Positions 15,686 through 24,780 are shown, numbered from the stretch's first letter. The stretch: DNA of 64,000 bases from CAXXOK01 sp963674895 (GCA_963674895.2 CAXXCY010000003.1:682001-746000); one strand, 5' to 3'. Notes: generated by a model not told the origin, from the letters alone. Numbers and translations are program-made.

Positions 15686-16429
15686 ATGTGCGCGGAAGCG
15701 GAAGCGAGAATGGCCAGAACGGCCATGCTGCTGGGTTGGGACCAGATCGCCGTCCTGCGCCGTTCGCACGTGATGATTTTTGGCCTCGGCGGCGTGGGCA
15801 GCTACGCCGCGGAAGCGCTTGGCCGTACGGGAATCGGGAAGCTGACCATCGTCGACGGCGACCGGTTTGAACCAAGCAATATCAACCGCCAGCTTTGCGC
15901 GCTCACATCCACGGTAGGGAAAAGCAAAGTATCCGTGACCATGCAAAGGCTCCTGGACATCAATCCGGACGCGGAGATCGTGCCGGTTGAAAAGTTCCAC
16001 CTGCCGGAGACGCCCGTACCGATCGAAGACGGCGTAGACATGGTCGTCGACGCCGTCGATACCGTGGCGGCGAAACTCCATATTGCAGAGTTTTGCGCAG
16101 CGCGGAATATCCCCCTGATCTCCTGCATGGGGATGGGCAACCGGCTGGACCCGGCACAGATCAGGATCGGCGACATATTTGATACGAACCATTGCGCGCT
16201 TTGCCGCGTCATGCGCAAGGAACTGCGCAAACGCGGTATCGCCAGGCTTCGCTGCGTATACTCGACGGAAGAAGCCCAGGCGTGCGGTGCGGCGTATGAG
16301 CCTTTAAGCGGGGGAAAACGGTCGATACCCGGTTCTGTCAGCTATGTGCCGTCGGCCGCGGGCCTGCTGATGGCTTCAGACGTCGTCCGGTCGCTTTGCA
16401 ACCAAACGAATACGAGGGAACAACGTTGA
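15686..16429 (+). CDS. tcdA: tRNA threonylcarbamoyladenosine dehydratase
   Basis: 247 residues, an E1-like ThiF/MoeB fold. The ATP-binding loop FGLGGVGSYAAEAL (about 31-44), the D-x-D-x-x-x-x-S-N-x-N-R-Q stretch (VDGDRFEPSNINRQL) and the Cys-containing segments typical of TcdA/CsdL are present. It uses ATP to cyclise the t6A37 carboxylate of ANN-decoding tRNAs to ct6A. GGAG lies upstream of the ATG. The stop overlaps the TTG start of the next gene (TTGA), although there is no obvious metabolic link with those oxidoreductases. Confidence 0.92.
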   Translation: MCAEAEARMARTAMLLGWDQIAVLRRSHVMIFGLGGVGSYAAEALGRTGIGKLTIVDGDRFEPSNINRQLCALTSTVGKSKVSVTMQRLLDINPDAEIVPVEKFHLPETPVPIEDGVDMVVDAVDTVAAKLHIAEFCAARNIPLISCMGMGNRLDPAQIRIGDIFDTNHCALCRVMRKELRKRGIARLRCVYSTEEAQACGAAYEPLSGGKRSIPGSVSYVPSAAGLLMASDVVRSLCNQTNTREQR

Positions 16430-17889
16430 AACGAGACATCGTGATTATCGGAGGCGGCGTAATCGGATGCGCGGTTGCACGGGAGCTGAGCGCGTATGAC
16501 GCCGACATTTTACTGCTGGACCGCGCTGCGGACGTTGCGGAGGGCGCAAGCAAGGCAAACAGCGGGCTGGTGCACGCTGGATACGACGCGAAGCCGGGAT
16601 CGCAAAAGGCAATGTTCAACGTGGCGGGCAGCCGGATGTTCGAGGCATATTGCAGGGAACTGGGCGTTCCCTATATCCGAAACGGACATATGGTCCTCGC
16701 GTTTGACGAACAGCAGACGGAGACGCTGTACGCGCTGCTGGAACAAGGGAAAATTAACGGGGCCGAGGGGCTTTCGATCATCACAGGCGAGCGGGTGCTC
16801 GCCTTGGAAAAGCACGCAAACCCGGACGTCGTTGCCGCGCTCTATGTGAAAAGCGGCGCAGTTACCTCCCCTTACGGGCTGACGTTCGCGCTTGCCGACC
16901 ACGCGAAAATCAACGGCGCGGAATTTCAGCTGAATACGGAGGTACAGCGCGTCGATGAGGCGGACGACGGGTTTGTCCTTCATACGAACCGCGGCGAGAT
17001 CCAGGCCGGCTGCTTGGTCAACTGCGCGGGAATAGGCGCCGGGATGCTGCATAACCAGCTCTCGCGGCGCAAGGTGAACATCATCCCCAGAAAAGGGGAA
17101 TACTACCTGCTGGACCGCGAGGTCCGGCCGGTATTTTCGCATACGATGTTTCAAACACCCTCCAAAATGGGGAAGGGCGTGCTGGTAACGCCGACCGCGC
17201 ATCACACCACCATACTCGGTCCCACGGCGACGGACGTTGACGACGGAACGGACGTTTCCACGACAACGGAAGCGCTCCGGTATATCCGGGAGAAAGCCGG
17301 CGTCACCTGGCCGGAGGAAAGCCTGAAGACCGTGATTACGACGTTCGCGGGCATCCGCGCGCATGAAGCCGGGGACGATTTTATCGTCGGCCCCGTGGAA
17401 GGCGTGAAGCGTGCGTACGAAGCCGTCGGGATTGAAAGCCCCGGATTGTCCTCGGCGCCTGCGATCGGCAAAACCCTTGCGGAGACGATCGCCAGCGATT
17501 GCCATCTGGCGCTGAAAAAAGAATGGCTTCCGGCCATCGCCCACCTGAAAGCATTTGCCGAAATGACGAACGACGAGCGTGCGGAGGCGTATCAAAAGAA
17601 CCCCGCCTACGGCAACGTCGTCTGCCGCTGCGAGCAGGTGACGGAGGCGGAAATCCGTGCGGCTATCCGCAGGCCCGTCGGCGCGACGACCCTCGACGGC
17701 GTGAAGCGGCGGGTACGACCCGGAATGGGGCGCTGTCAGGGCGGATTTTGTTCCCCGCGCGTGATGGAGATATTGAGCGAGGAGCTTCACATGGATATGA
17801 TGCGGGTCACCAAAGGCGGCGGAAACAGCGTCGTGCTGACCGGCAGAATTGAGGACCCGAAACAGGAAGGGGATGATCGGCATGCGTGA
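16426..17889 (+). CDS. GlpA-like FAD-dependent oxidoreductase with BFD-type [2Fe-2S] domain
   Basis: 487 residues. A DAO-type FAD domain begins almost at the start (IVIIGGGVIGCAVARELS), and the family's Gly-rich and Arg residues follow. The C-terminus (about 395-470) holds a BFD-like [2Fe-2S] domain with C-R-C near 404-406 and a later C-x4-C (RCQGGFC). This is the architecture of anaerobic glycerol-3-phosphate dehydrogenase subunit A in Bacillota. It forms a unit with the next two genes. The TTG at 16426 overlaps the tcdA stop and has GAGGGAA upstream; no suitable ATG lies nearby. Glycerol-3-phosphate is the likely but unproven substrate. Confidence 0.85.
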   Translation: MKRDIVIIGGGVIGCAVARELSAYDADILLLDRAADVAEGASKANSGLVHAGYDAKPGSQKAMFNVAGSRMFEAYCRELGVPYIRNGHMVLAFDEQQTETLYALLEQGKINGAEGLSIITGERVLALEKHANPDVVAALYVKSGAVTSPYGLTFALADHAKINGAEFQLNTEVQRVDEADDGFVLHTNRGEIQAGCLVNCAGIGAGMLHNQLSRRKVNIIPRKGEYYLLDREVRPVFSHTMFQTPSKMGKGVLVTPTAHHTTILGPTATDVDDGTDVSTTTEALRYIREKAGVTWPEESLKTVITTFAGIRAHEAGDDFIVGPVEGVKRAYEAVGIESPGLSSAPAIGKTLAETIASDCHLALKKEWLPAIAHLKAFAEMTNDERAEAYQKNPAYGNVVCRCEQVTEAEIRAAIRRPVGATTLDGVKRRVRPGMGRCQGGFCSPRVMEILSEELHMDMMRVTKGGGNSVVLTGRIEDPKQEGDDRHA

Positions 17890-19153
17890 AACGGATGTGG
17901 ACGTGCTGATCATCGGCGCAGGCCCGGCGGGCATGGCAGCCGCCATCGCCGCCAGGGAGGAAGGCGCGGAAAGCATCCTGGTGCTGGAACGCGAAAAAGA
18001 ATCAGGCGGGATTTTGAAACAGTGCATCCATAACGGGTTTGGGCTTCACCGCTTTGAGGAGGAGCTGACAGGCCCCGAGTATGCGCAGCGGGATATCGAC
18101 CACATGGAAAAGCTGGGCATCGCGGTGCAATGCTCAACGATGGTCGTCGATCTGGATGAACACAAACGCGCGACGGCTGTCAGCAGAACGCACGGCGTGC
18201 AGGTGTTTCGCGCCAAAGCCGTGATTCTGGCGATGGGCTGCCGCGAGCGCCCCAGGGGCGCGCTGGCCATTCCCGGCACGCGGCCCGCGGGCATTTTCTC
18301 CGCGGGCACGGCGCAGAAGTTCGTCAACATGCACGGCTATATGCCAGGCAAGCGCGTTGTGATTCTAGGCAGCGGCGATATCGGGCTGATCATGGCGCGC
18401 AGGCTGACCCTGCAGGGGGCGAAGGTGCTTGCCTGTGCGGAGCTGATGCCGTATTCCAGCGGCCTGAACCGCAACATCGTGCAGTGCCTTCACGATTATG
18501 ATATCCCCTTGCTTTTAAGCCATACCGTTGTGGACGTCAAGGGACGGGAACGGCTGGAAAGCGTAACGATCGCCGAAGTGGATGAAAAGCTGCAGCCGGT
18601 CCCTGGAACGGAAACGGAGTACGATTGCGATACGCTGCTGCTCTCCGTCGGGCTGATTCCCGAAAACGAGCTGACGCGCCTCATTCACGCGGATATGTCC
18701 CCTGCTACGCAGGGCGCGGTGGTGGACGACGCTTTGCAAACGAGCGTTGAGGGCGTGTTTGCCTGCGGCAACGTGCTGCACGTGCACGATCTGGTGGACT
18801 TCGTCAGCGAGGAGAGCGCGAAGGCCGGGAAAGCCGCCGCCGATTACATTCTGGGAAGATCGGAAACGGTGCAATCGGTCATCTGCGTAACGGACGGTTC
18901 CGGTGTGCGCGGAGTCGTGCCCCAGCGGATACGGAAGTTCAGGGATTTGGACCAAACGTTGCCCATACGCCTGATGTTCAGGCCGGACCGCGTATACCAG
19001 AACGCAACGGTGCGGGTGCTGGACGGAGAACAGGCCGTGCGTTCCGTGAAGAAACGAATCCTCGCGCCCGGGGAGATGGCGGAGCTCCTGCTCCCCGCGG
19101 AAACCGTTCAAAAGCTGTCGGGGCACGCCCTGACCGTGCGGATCGACGAGTAA
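17882..19153 (+). CDS. GlpB-like FAD/NAD(P)-binding oxidoreductase
   Basis: 423 residues with two dinucleotide-binding motifs: VLIIGAGPAGMAAAIAAREEG for FAD near the start and VVILGSGDIGLIMARRL for a second cofactor near 160. CGNVLHVHDLVDFV is the C-terminal FAD motif. Proteins of this type sit between the GlpA-like subunit and a DUF1667 protein in many clostridia and probably pass electrons from substrate flavin to a carrier. It overlaps the previous gene by 8 bases and starts at 17882 with GGAAGGGG upstream. Not a classical GlpB in sequence, so the name is only by position. Confidence 0.85.
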   Translation: MRETDVDVLIIGAGPAGMAAAIAAREEGAESILVLEREKESGGILKQCIHNGFGLHRFEEELTGPEYAQRDIDHMEKLGIAVQCSTMVVDLDEHKRATAVSRTHGVQVFRAKAVILAMGCRERPRGALAIPGTRPAGIFSAGTAQKFVNMHGYMPGKRVVILGSGDIGLIMARRLTLQGAKVLACAELMPYSSGLNRNIVQCLHDYDIPLLLSHTVVDVKGRERLESVTIAEVDEKLQPVPGTETEYDCDTLLLSVGLIPENELTRLIHADMSPATQGAVVDDALQTSVEGVFACGNVLHVHDLVDFVSEESAKAGKAAADYILGRSETVQSVICVTDGSGVRGVVPQRIRKFRDLDQTLPIRLMFRPDRVYQNATVRVLDGEQAVRSVKKRILAPGEMAELLLPAETVQKLSGHALTVRIDE

Positions 19154-19163
19154 GGAGAACGGG

Positions 19164-19517
19164 ATGGAAAAGACACTGACCTGCATCAACTGCCCTGTCG
19201 GATGCCGTATGACGGTGGAAATCGAGGACGGAAAGGTAACGCAGGTAAAAGGAGCTACGTGCAAGCGCGGCGCCGACTATGCAAGGCAGGAGGCGCTCTC
19301 GCCGACGCGCATGGTGACCGCGGTGGTGAACGTGCCGGGCAGCGAGCTTCCCTTAAGCGTAAAAACCGCCTCGCCGATCCCCAAGGATAAAATATTCGAC
19401 TGCATGAAGACGATCGAAAACGCGAAGGTCGCCGCGCCTGTTCATATCGGCGACATCGTGTGCAAAGATGTTTGCGGAACCGGCGTCGATGTGATCTGCA
19501 CACGCGAGCTGCCCTAA
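19164..19517 (+). CDS. DUF1667 cysteine-rich protein
   Basis: 117 residues. Cysteines C8-x2-C11-x3-C15 (CINCPVGC) and a fourth at CKRG near 34 look like a metal or Fe-S site, with two more in CKDVCG near the C-terminus. The family DUF1667 is nearly always the third member of this oxidoreductase trio and probably serves as the small electron-transfer or assembly subunit. It lies 10 bases after the GlpB-like gene. No membrane segment is present. Exact role unknown. Confidence 0.88.
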   Translation: MEKTLTCINCPVGCRMTVEIEDGKVTQVKGATCKRGADYARQEALSPTRMVTAVVNVPGSELPLSVKTASPIPKDKIFDCMKTIENAKVAAPVHIGDIVCKDVCGTGVDVICTRELP

Positions 19518-19524
19518 CGCCGCC

Positions 19525-19553
19525 TTGCGGCGCGCCCGGTTTCGTGCTATGAT
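19525..19553 (+). promoter_or_regulatory. Predicted promoter of the divIC-like/ppx unit
   Basis: TTGCGG (19525-19530), 17-base spacer ending in TGC, TATGAT (19548-19553): an extended -10 promoter. The TTGCGG box lies in a GC-rich inverted repeat just after the DUF1667 stop. Confidence 0.6.
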
Positions 19554-19595
19554 GAGGACAAACGAGAGACAGCGGTTTACCGGAGGGGTGATTGC

Positions 19596-19910
19596 ATGCC
19601 CGTCAGAGTGAAAGTCGTCGCGGTGATTTGCATTTTGGCCGTGATCACCATTGCGTTTGCGTTTCTATTCTTTCAGCAGAAAAACGCGATGAAAGAGCTG
19701 GACGAACGCTATATTGAGGCGCTGTCTTATCATCAGTATCTGGAAAACAAAGAGAACAAACTGCAAACAACGCTGGCGGCCATGGGCACCGACGCGTTTA
19801 TTGAAAATCTGGCGCGGACGGTATACGGATATATGAAATCGGACGAACTCCGCTTTGTGATTACCAATCCGGAAGCGCTGTACGGCACGCAGGAAAGCAT
19901 CGCACCTTGA
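19596..19910 (+). CDS. Septum formation initiator, DivIC/FtsL-like
   Basis: 104 residues with a single membrane helix (about 7-27), then a predicted coiled coil (about 30-65) and a short C-terminal segment with the family-type ENLARTVYGYMKSDE. DivIC and FtsL form a trimer with DivIB/FtsQ at the division septum and activate peptidoglycan synthesis. GGAGGGG precedes the ATG. The stop overlaps the TTG of the Ppx/GppA gene, an arrangement seen in other Clostridia. Confidence 0.85.
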   Translation: MPVRVKVVAVICILAVITIAFAFLFFQQKNAMKELDERYIEALSYHQYLENKENKLQTTLAAMGTDAFIENLARTVYGYMKSDELRFVITNPEALYGTQESIAP

Positions 19911-20806
19911 GAGCGGCTGCGATCGGGATCGGCTCCAATTCGCTGCGGCTGCTGGTGGCTGATTATGAGAGGAAAGAATTGCGCACAGTCCTTCGCGACC
20001 GTGAAGGACTGCGGGTTTTTGCGTCTCTGGACGAACAAATGAGAATACCGCAGGACATGATCCGGAAGCTGTGCCTGGCAGCCGCCGGTATGCAAAAGAC
20101 CGCGGAACGGCTGGGCGCGAGGAAGATCTTTCTGTTTGCCACCAGCGCCGTACGCGACGCGGATAACGGGCAGGATGTATCCGACGCGCTTTATCGGGAA
20201 ACGGGCTTGAAACTGGATATCGTATCGGGCGGGATGGAAGCGAGGCTCTCTTACGCTGGCGCGGCGGAAAACGCGCGTTCCGGGATGATCGATATCGGCG
20301 GGGGATCGACGGAGATCGTCATTGGGAAGAGGAATACGATAGAGTTCTCCTGCAGCCTGCAGGCCGGCGCCGTGCGGCTTTTCCGGGAAACTCCGATCCT
20401 AACCGCGTCTGACGCGCACCGTGTGAAGGACGTCGCGGTCCGTCTGTTGACACCGTATCTTTCACAAATCCGACAAATCAAAACGCCGACCGAATGGGTC
20501 GGCGTAGGAGGGACCATGACGGCCGCCGCGACGTGCATTCAGGATATCGCATGGGATACGCGGGACGGCGCGCAGGGTTTCCTGGCGAAGCGCAGCGAAG
20601 TGCGGCGCGTGATGGAAACCCTCGCGGAGATGACGGCGGACCGGCGGCGGGCCCTGCGTTCCATTCCGCCGGACAGGGCGGATATTTTCGTGCACGGTCT
20701 TTCTATCTTGCTGGGCTGCATGGAGACGCTGAATATCCGGGGGATCGTTGTCTCGGAGCGCACCAATCTGGACGGTTATATCAAGCTCTTTACAGCGGCC
20801 GGATAA
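19907..20806 (+). CDS. Ppx/GppA family phosphatase
   Basis: 299 residues, the core actin-like ATPase fold of exopolyphosphatase/pppGpp phosphatase without the C-terminal HD domain of E. coli Ppx. The phosphate-binding motifs GIGSNSLRLLV (near the start) and DIGGGSTEIVIG (about 126-137) are intact. It should cleave terminal phosphates from polyphosphate or (p)ppGpp. The start is a TTG at 19907 overlapping the previous TGA. The 3' end overlaps the convergent CofE-like gene by 17 bases. Choice between Ppx and GppA activity cannot be made from sequence. Confidence 0.88.
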   Translation: MRAAAIGIGSNSLRLLVADYERKELRTVLRDREGLRVFASLDEQMRIPQDMIRKLCLAAAGMQKTAERLGARKIFLFATSAVRDADNGQDVSDALYRETGLKLDIVSGGMEARLSYAGAAENARSGMIDIGGGSTEIVIGKRNTIEFSCSLQAGAVRLFRETPILTASDAHRVKDVAVRLLTPYLSQIRQIKTPTEWVGVGGTMTAAATCIQDIAWDTRDGAQGFLAKRSEVRRVMETLAEMTADRRRALRSIPPDRADIFVHGLSILLGCMETLNIRGIVVSERTNLDGYIKLFTAAG

Positions 20807-21533
20807 GGATCAACGGCGTCAGCTCGTCTCCCTGACCGCTGGGGTTGTCCCGCATCGCGTCCTGTATCTGCTCGTCGGTCAGCGGAAAATCCTTGGATTT
20901 GCCAAGCTGGTCGCGCTGGAGGTCGTTGGCGTCCATCAGCACGACGGGGATGCCGGTTTCCTCAGCCAGCTTATCGCAAAGCTCCGCGGGGTTCGGGGGA
21001 TTGATGGTCGCCAGTTCATGGTAGCGCTTGAAGCTGGAGCGGAAATAAAACCCGTCGATTCCGCCGACGCCTTTTCCGCAAACCCTGTAAAATACGCCCT
21101 TCACGCCGAACGGCCGGGTGATCGCGCTTAAGAAGGCAGCCAGGAGCACGCGCGGCAGGCCGACCATGTCGATCACCAGCTGGAGCTTGTACGGCTCGTG
21201 CATGCCCACGCCCGTGGAATTAATGCCCGCGAATCGCCACATGAGGTTGGCAAAGAAGCCGGGCTTCACCTGGTCACGTGTACGCACGTTACTAGAGCAC
21301 ATGCACATGACCTTCGCGCCGAAGGAAAGCACGTCGCCCTTTTGATACAGCGGGCGGACATACTTTTCTACAAGCGCCGTATTGCTCTCGCCGACCTCCA
21401 CAAAATGCGTCTGAATGGCATAGCGCTGGTATTGCTTTCCGTCGTTGCCCGTAACGATTCCGCGATCGAAGTAGGTAAGCCCGTCCTTTTCGCGCCGCTG
21501 CGACGCCAGATTCCTTCCCTTATCCTCGGCCAT
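20790..21533 (-). CDS. Coenzyme F420:L-glutamate ligase-like (CofE/FbiB N-terminal family) protein
   Basis: 247 residues. FGAKVMCMCSSNVR and the later GIDGFYFRSSFKRYHELATINPP match the F420_ligase family, as does DANDLQRDQLG. CofE adds glutamate to F420-0 in actinobacteria and archaea; Bacillota often encode a distant member without making F420. No other F420 genes are seen here, so the true reaction is probably a different amide-forming step. It is transcribed alone and converges with the Ppx/GppA gene, sharing 17 bases. Confidence 0.75.
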   Translation of the reverse strand: MAEDKGRNLASQRREKDGLTYFDRGIVTGNDGKQYQRYAIQTHFVEVGESNTALVEKYVRPLYQKGDVLSFGAKVMCMCSSNVRTRDQVKPGFFANLMWRFAGINSTGVGMHEPYKLQLVIDMVGLPRVLLAAFLSAITRPFGVKGVFYRVCGKGVGGIDGFYFRSSFKRYHELATINPPNPAELCDKLAEETGIPVVLMDANDLQRDQLGKSKDFPLTDEQIQDAMRDNPSGQGDELTPLILIRPL

Positions 21534-21547
21534 CTTTGTGTGTCCTC

Positions 21548-22723
21548 CTAAATATTGTCAAAGAAAGCTTTGCCTTCTTCGTCACATAGAATGCCCAGTT
21601 CGTTAAAGCGCAGCAAAACGGGTTTCGCGTCGATGTATTTGAGAATCGTATCAAACCGCACGCTTTCGGCAAACGTCAGCAGGGTGAACGAAACGCCGTG
21701 CTTCTTGGCGCGCCCCGTCCGTCCGATGCGGTGCAGGTAATATTCGTTCTCGTTGGGAAGATCGTAATTGATCACGGCCTCGACATCGTCCACATCGATG
21801 CCGCGGGCAGCGACGTCCGTCGCCAGCAGAATCTGGAATTTTCCCTTGCGGAAGGCGTCCATTACCTGGTTGCGCGCCTTCTGCCGCATGTCGCCGTGCA
21901 GGCATTCCGCCTGATATCCCGCCTTCTTGAGGCGATTGGCAAGCCGCTGCGTCATGTCCTTGGTGTTGATAAATACCATCACGCGGCTGAACTCGTCGCT
22001 GTCCAGCAGATAGAGGAGATGCTCGTATTTATTTTTCGCGTCCGATTCGATCACGTACTGCGTAATCTGCGGACGGTTTTCTTTCGTCGCGGGAATGACG
22101 ATCTCCACGGGGTCCTGCTGATATTTCCAGGCGATGGTTTGCACGTCCGGATTGGTGGTGGCGGAGTATAAAACCAGCTGGCGATCGGCCGGCGTCGCCT
22201 CGATGATTCTGGTAACGTCCTTCACAAAGCCCATATTGAGCATTTCATCGGCTTCGTCCAGCACCATCGTATGAACGTTGTCCAGCCGGATATTGCCGCG
22301 GTTCATGTGATCCAGCAACCGGCCGGGCGTCGCGATTACGATCTGCGGATTGCGCTTTAGCTGGTTGATCTGCTTGACGATCGGCTGTCCGCCATAGAGC
22401 ACCGCGATTTGAATGCCGTTTATGTACTGCGCCAGCGTACGGATTTCTTCCGCGATCTGCAGGCTCAATTCGCGCGTAGGAGCGAGCACAAGCTCCTGTA
22501 CGCGCTTATCCTGAAGGTTGACATACTCAAGCATCGGGATACCGAATGCGATGGTCTTTCCGGTTCCGGTCGGCGCGATGGCGATCACATCGCGGCCCTC
22601 CATCATCAAGGGCAGGGTTTGCGATTGTACGGGCGTCATGACGTGAATGTTCATGGCGTTGAGTGCGCGCAACACTTCTTTGCTGATGTCTACATCTGTA
22701 AAACTCTGTTGTTCTTCCGGCAA
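21548..22723 (-). CDS. DEAD-box ATP-dependent RNA helicase
   Basis: 391 residues. All core motifs are present in order: Q motif region (NIHVMTPVQSQTLP), I APTGTGKT, Ia PTREL, Ib TPGRLLDH, II VLDEADEML, III SAT, IV MVFINTK, V DVAARGIDV, VI HRIGRTGR. There is almost no C-terminal extension, so it is a minimal helicase of the CshA type, used in RNA turnover or ribosome assembly. I start at the TTG at 22723 because AAGGAG lies six bases upstream; a TTG at 22786 has no such site. It is divergent from an XRE-type regulator. Confidence 0.92.
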   Translation of the reverse strand: MPEEQQSFTDVDISKEVLRALNAMNIHVMTPVQSQTLPLMMEGRDVIAIAPTGTGKTIAFGIPMLEYVNLQDKRVQELVLAPTRELSLQIAEEIRTLAQYINGIQIAVLYGGQPIVKQINQLKRNPQIVIATPGRLLDHMNRGNIRLDNVHTMVLDEADEMLNMGFVKDVTRIIEATPADRQLVLYSATTNPDVQTIAWKYQQDPVEIVIPATKENRPQITQYVIESDAKNKYEHLLYLLDSDEFSRVMVFINTKDMTQRLANRLKKAGYQAECLHGDMRQKARNQVMDAFRKGKFQILLATDVAARGIDVDDVEAVINYDLPNENEYYLHRIGRTGRAKKHGVSFTLLTFAESVRFDTILKYIDAKPVLLRFNELGILCDEEGKAFFDNI

Positions 22724-22794
22724 AATAATCTCCTTATCCGGTTGATGGGGCTTATCGTTCAAGAAATGCAATAAGGCCAAAAACAACCAAATTC

Positions 22795-22836
22795 CTGTAT
22801 TCGACAGGTTTGTTTCTTTTCCTGCTATGCTATAAT
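22795..22836 (+). promoter_or_regulatory. Extended -10 promoter with overlapping inverted repeat
   Basis: TGC TATAAT at 22828-22836 is a strong extended -10 for the XRE-S24-like gene. About 20-35 bases upstream lies the inverted repeat CCTGT-ATTCG-ACAGG (22795-22809 approximately), covering the expected -35 region, which lacks a good hexamer at 17 bases. The repeat may be an operator, perhaps of the encoded regulator. Confidence 0.45.
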
Positions 22837-22870
22837 AAGCATGGGAAAACCGGGTTACGGAGGAATGACG

Positions 22871-23605
22871 ATGAGCAGGCTGGGGGATTTACTGAAAACC
22901 GAGAGGCTGCGCCGCGAGATGACGCTCAAACAGGTTGCTAAGAAAGGCGGAGTCAGCGAGCAATATTTAAAGGACGTCGAGGAAGGGAAACGGATCATCC
23001 CGGACGATCAGGCGCGGAGAATTTTAAAGAAAATCGGTCTGAGCGAGCAGACGGAGCAGGGGTTTACGCTGGACGACATCGCGGCGACCGTGGATTTGCA
23101 GACCGTTTCCGCGCCTAAGCCGACGCGCAGCGAACCGGATGCGCCCAAAGATGCCGTGCCGGTGTTCCATGACGACGGACAGGAAAACAAAACAGTGCAG
23201 GGGAGCGTCTGGCTGGATGCGCTGACCAGCGTTCTGAAGCGCGTGCCCGTGTACAACGCCGTGATGGAGGAAATCGACCGCCGGCTGCTGCCTGTTATGC
23301 AGGGACGTATCGAAGGCGCTTCGCCGGACAAGGTATTCTATTATCAGATGCCCGACGACAGCATGCGCGGATTTCGAATCCTCAGGGACGATTTATGCTT
23401 TATCGTACCGGCGGGCAGCCCGATCGACGGCGCGGTGATGCTTTTGGAACTCAAGGGAAAGCGTGTGCTGAGAAAGCTCAAGAAACTGGATTCGCTGAGC
23501 ATTCTTTTGCAAAGCTACGATCGTGAATACGCGGCGGAAACATGGGCCCTGCCGGACGTTACGGTGATCGGGCAGGCTGTTCGGGTGGAATTTTCGCTTC
23601 TGTGA
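22871..23605 (+). CDS. XRE helix-turn-helix regulator with S24 peptidase-like C-terminal domain
   Basis: 244 residues. Residues 5-55 form a Cro/C1-type helix-turn-helix (MTLKQVAKKGGVSEQYL). The last 90 residues resemble the LexA/CI S24 fold: PDDSMRG places a Ser at about 164 and RVLRKLKK a Lys at about 202, the spacing of the catalytic dyad. No clear Ala-Gly cleavage site is visible between the two domains. GGAGG precedes the ATG at 22871. It stands alone between a helicase and a reductase with no phage genes nearby. Whether it self-cleaves is unknown. Confidence 0.75.
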   Translation: MSRLGDLLKTERLRREMTLKQVAKKGGVSEQYLKDVEEGKRIIPDDQARRILKKIGLSEQTEQGFTLDDIAATVDLQTVSAPKPTRSEPDAPKDAVPVFHDDGQENKTVQGSVWLDALTSVLKRVPVYNAVMEEIDRRLLPVMQGRIEGASPDKVFYYQMPDDSMRGFRILRDDLCFIVPAGSPIDGAVMLLELKGKRVLRKLKKLDSLSILLQSYDREYAAETWALPDVTVIGQAVRVEFSLL

Positions 23606-23614
23606 TGCTATGAT
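23606..23614 (+). promoter_or_regulatory. Extended -10 element of the aldo/keto reductase gene
   Basis: TGC TATGAT (23606-23614) just after the stop codon of the previous gene and 30 bases before the reductase start. The -35 region is poor (TGGAAT), so it depends on the extended -10. Confidence 0.4.
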
Positions 23615-23643
23615 GGAACGAGAACGATGATGGGGGTGTACAC

Positions 23644-24780
23644 ATGATTTACAAGCCATTCGGACAAACCGGGATCAACCTGTCTGCGCTTGGCTTCGGC
23701 GCCATGCGGCTGCCGATGACGGCCGAGAGAAAAGTGGACGATGAAAAAGCCATACCGCTGATGCAAAAAGCCTTTGCGATGGGCGTCAATTATGTTGACA
23801 CCGCCCCCTACTACTGCGGCAGGGACAGCGAACGCGCCGTCGGGCTTGCGCTGAAGGGCTGGCGGGATCGGGTTTACCTGTCCACCAAGAATCCGGCTAC
23901 GGATTCAAAAGGCGGGAAATGGCGCAGGAACCTTGAAAAGTCGCTGGAAACGCTCGGTACGGACCATATCGATTTTTACCACCTGTGGGGCATCAGCTTG
24001 GAAAGCTTCCGAAAGATGGAACAGCCCGGCGGGCCGGTTGAAGACGCCAGGAAGGCGCTCGAAGAGGGTCTGATCAGGCACCTGTGCTTCTCCTTCCACG
24101 ACAAGCCGGAGAACATGGCTCCAATACTGGACAGCGGATTGTTCACATCTGTTTTGTGCCAGTACAATCTGCTGGACCGGGGCAACGAGGAAAACATCGC
24201 CCACGCAAAGGAAAATGGCCTCGGCGTGATCATCATGGGGCCGGTCGGCGGCGGCAGGCTCGGCGCTCCGTCCGACGTCGTCAGGGGCCTGATCAAGGGT
24301 GAAATCCAAAGTTCAGCAGAAATGGCGCTTCGCTTCGTGCTGGCTAACCCGAACGTGAATATCGCCTTGTCCGGCATGGAAAACGAAAAGATGCTGGAAG
24401 AGAACGTGAAAGTCGCCTCCATCGGCGGACAGCTGACCGGGGAGGAGATGGACCGGGTCAGGGCGATGCTGGACGAAAACAAGCGTCTGATGGACCTGTA
24501 CTGCACAGGCTGCAATTACTGCATGCCCTGCCCGCAGCGCATCAATATTCCGCACCTGTTTACCCTGATGAATTATCATCGCGTCTATCATCTGACCGAT
24601 TACGCCAGGAAGGCGTACGCGGAGACCGCTATCCCGCTTGACGAGAGAAGAGAGGTTTGGGAGAAGGAAACCGGTCTTGACGCGTCCCATTGCGTGGAAT
24701 GCGGGCAGTGCGAAAAGAAATGCCCGCAGAAGCTGCAGATCGTCAGTCAGCTCAAGGAAACCCACAGAACGCTCGGGTAA
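23644..24780 (+). CDS. Aldo/keto reductase with C-terminal 4Fe-4S domain
   Basis: 378 residues. The barrel carries the AKR pattern GFGAMRLPM near the start, VDTAPYYCGRDSE (Asp and catalytic Tyr), STKNP (Lys) and FYHLWGI (the His position). After residue 280 come two ferredoxin-like clusters, CTGCNYCMPCPQ and CVECGQCEKKCPQ, marking the Fe-S AKR subfamily common in anaerobes. Substrate and electron donor are unknown. GGGGGTG precedes the start, and a strong hairpin terminator follows. Confidence 0.93.
   Translation: MIYKPFGQTGINLSALGFGAMRLPMTAERKVDDEKAIPLMQKAFAMGVNYVDTAPYYCGRDSERAVGLALKGWRDRVYLSTKNPATDSKGGKWRRNLEKSLETLGTDHIDFYHLWGISLESFRKMEQPGGPVEDARKALEEGLIRHLCFSFHDKPENMAPILDSGLFTSVLCQYNLLDRGNEENIAHAKENGLGVIIMGPVGGGRLGAPSDVVRGLIKGEIQSSAEMALRFVLANPNVNIALSGMENEKMLEENVKVASIGGQLTGEEMDRVRAMLDENKRLMDLYCTGCNYCMPCPQRINIPHLFTLMNYHRVYHLTDYARKAYAETAIPLDERREVWEKETGLDASHCVECGQCEKKCPQKLQIVSQLKETHRTLG

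Noticed and set aside
19517..19535. GC-rich hairpin after DUF1667 as a terminator
   Set aside because: No T tract follows, and the sequence overlaps the predicted promoter of the next gene.
20790..21533. F420 biosynthesis locus (CofE-like protein together with RimK-like ligases)
   Set aside because: No cofC, cofD, cofG or cofH genes are seen, and the ligases are about 6 kb away in a separate operon.
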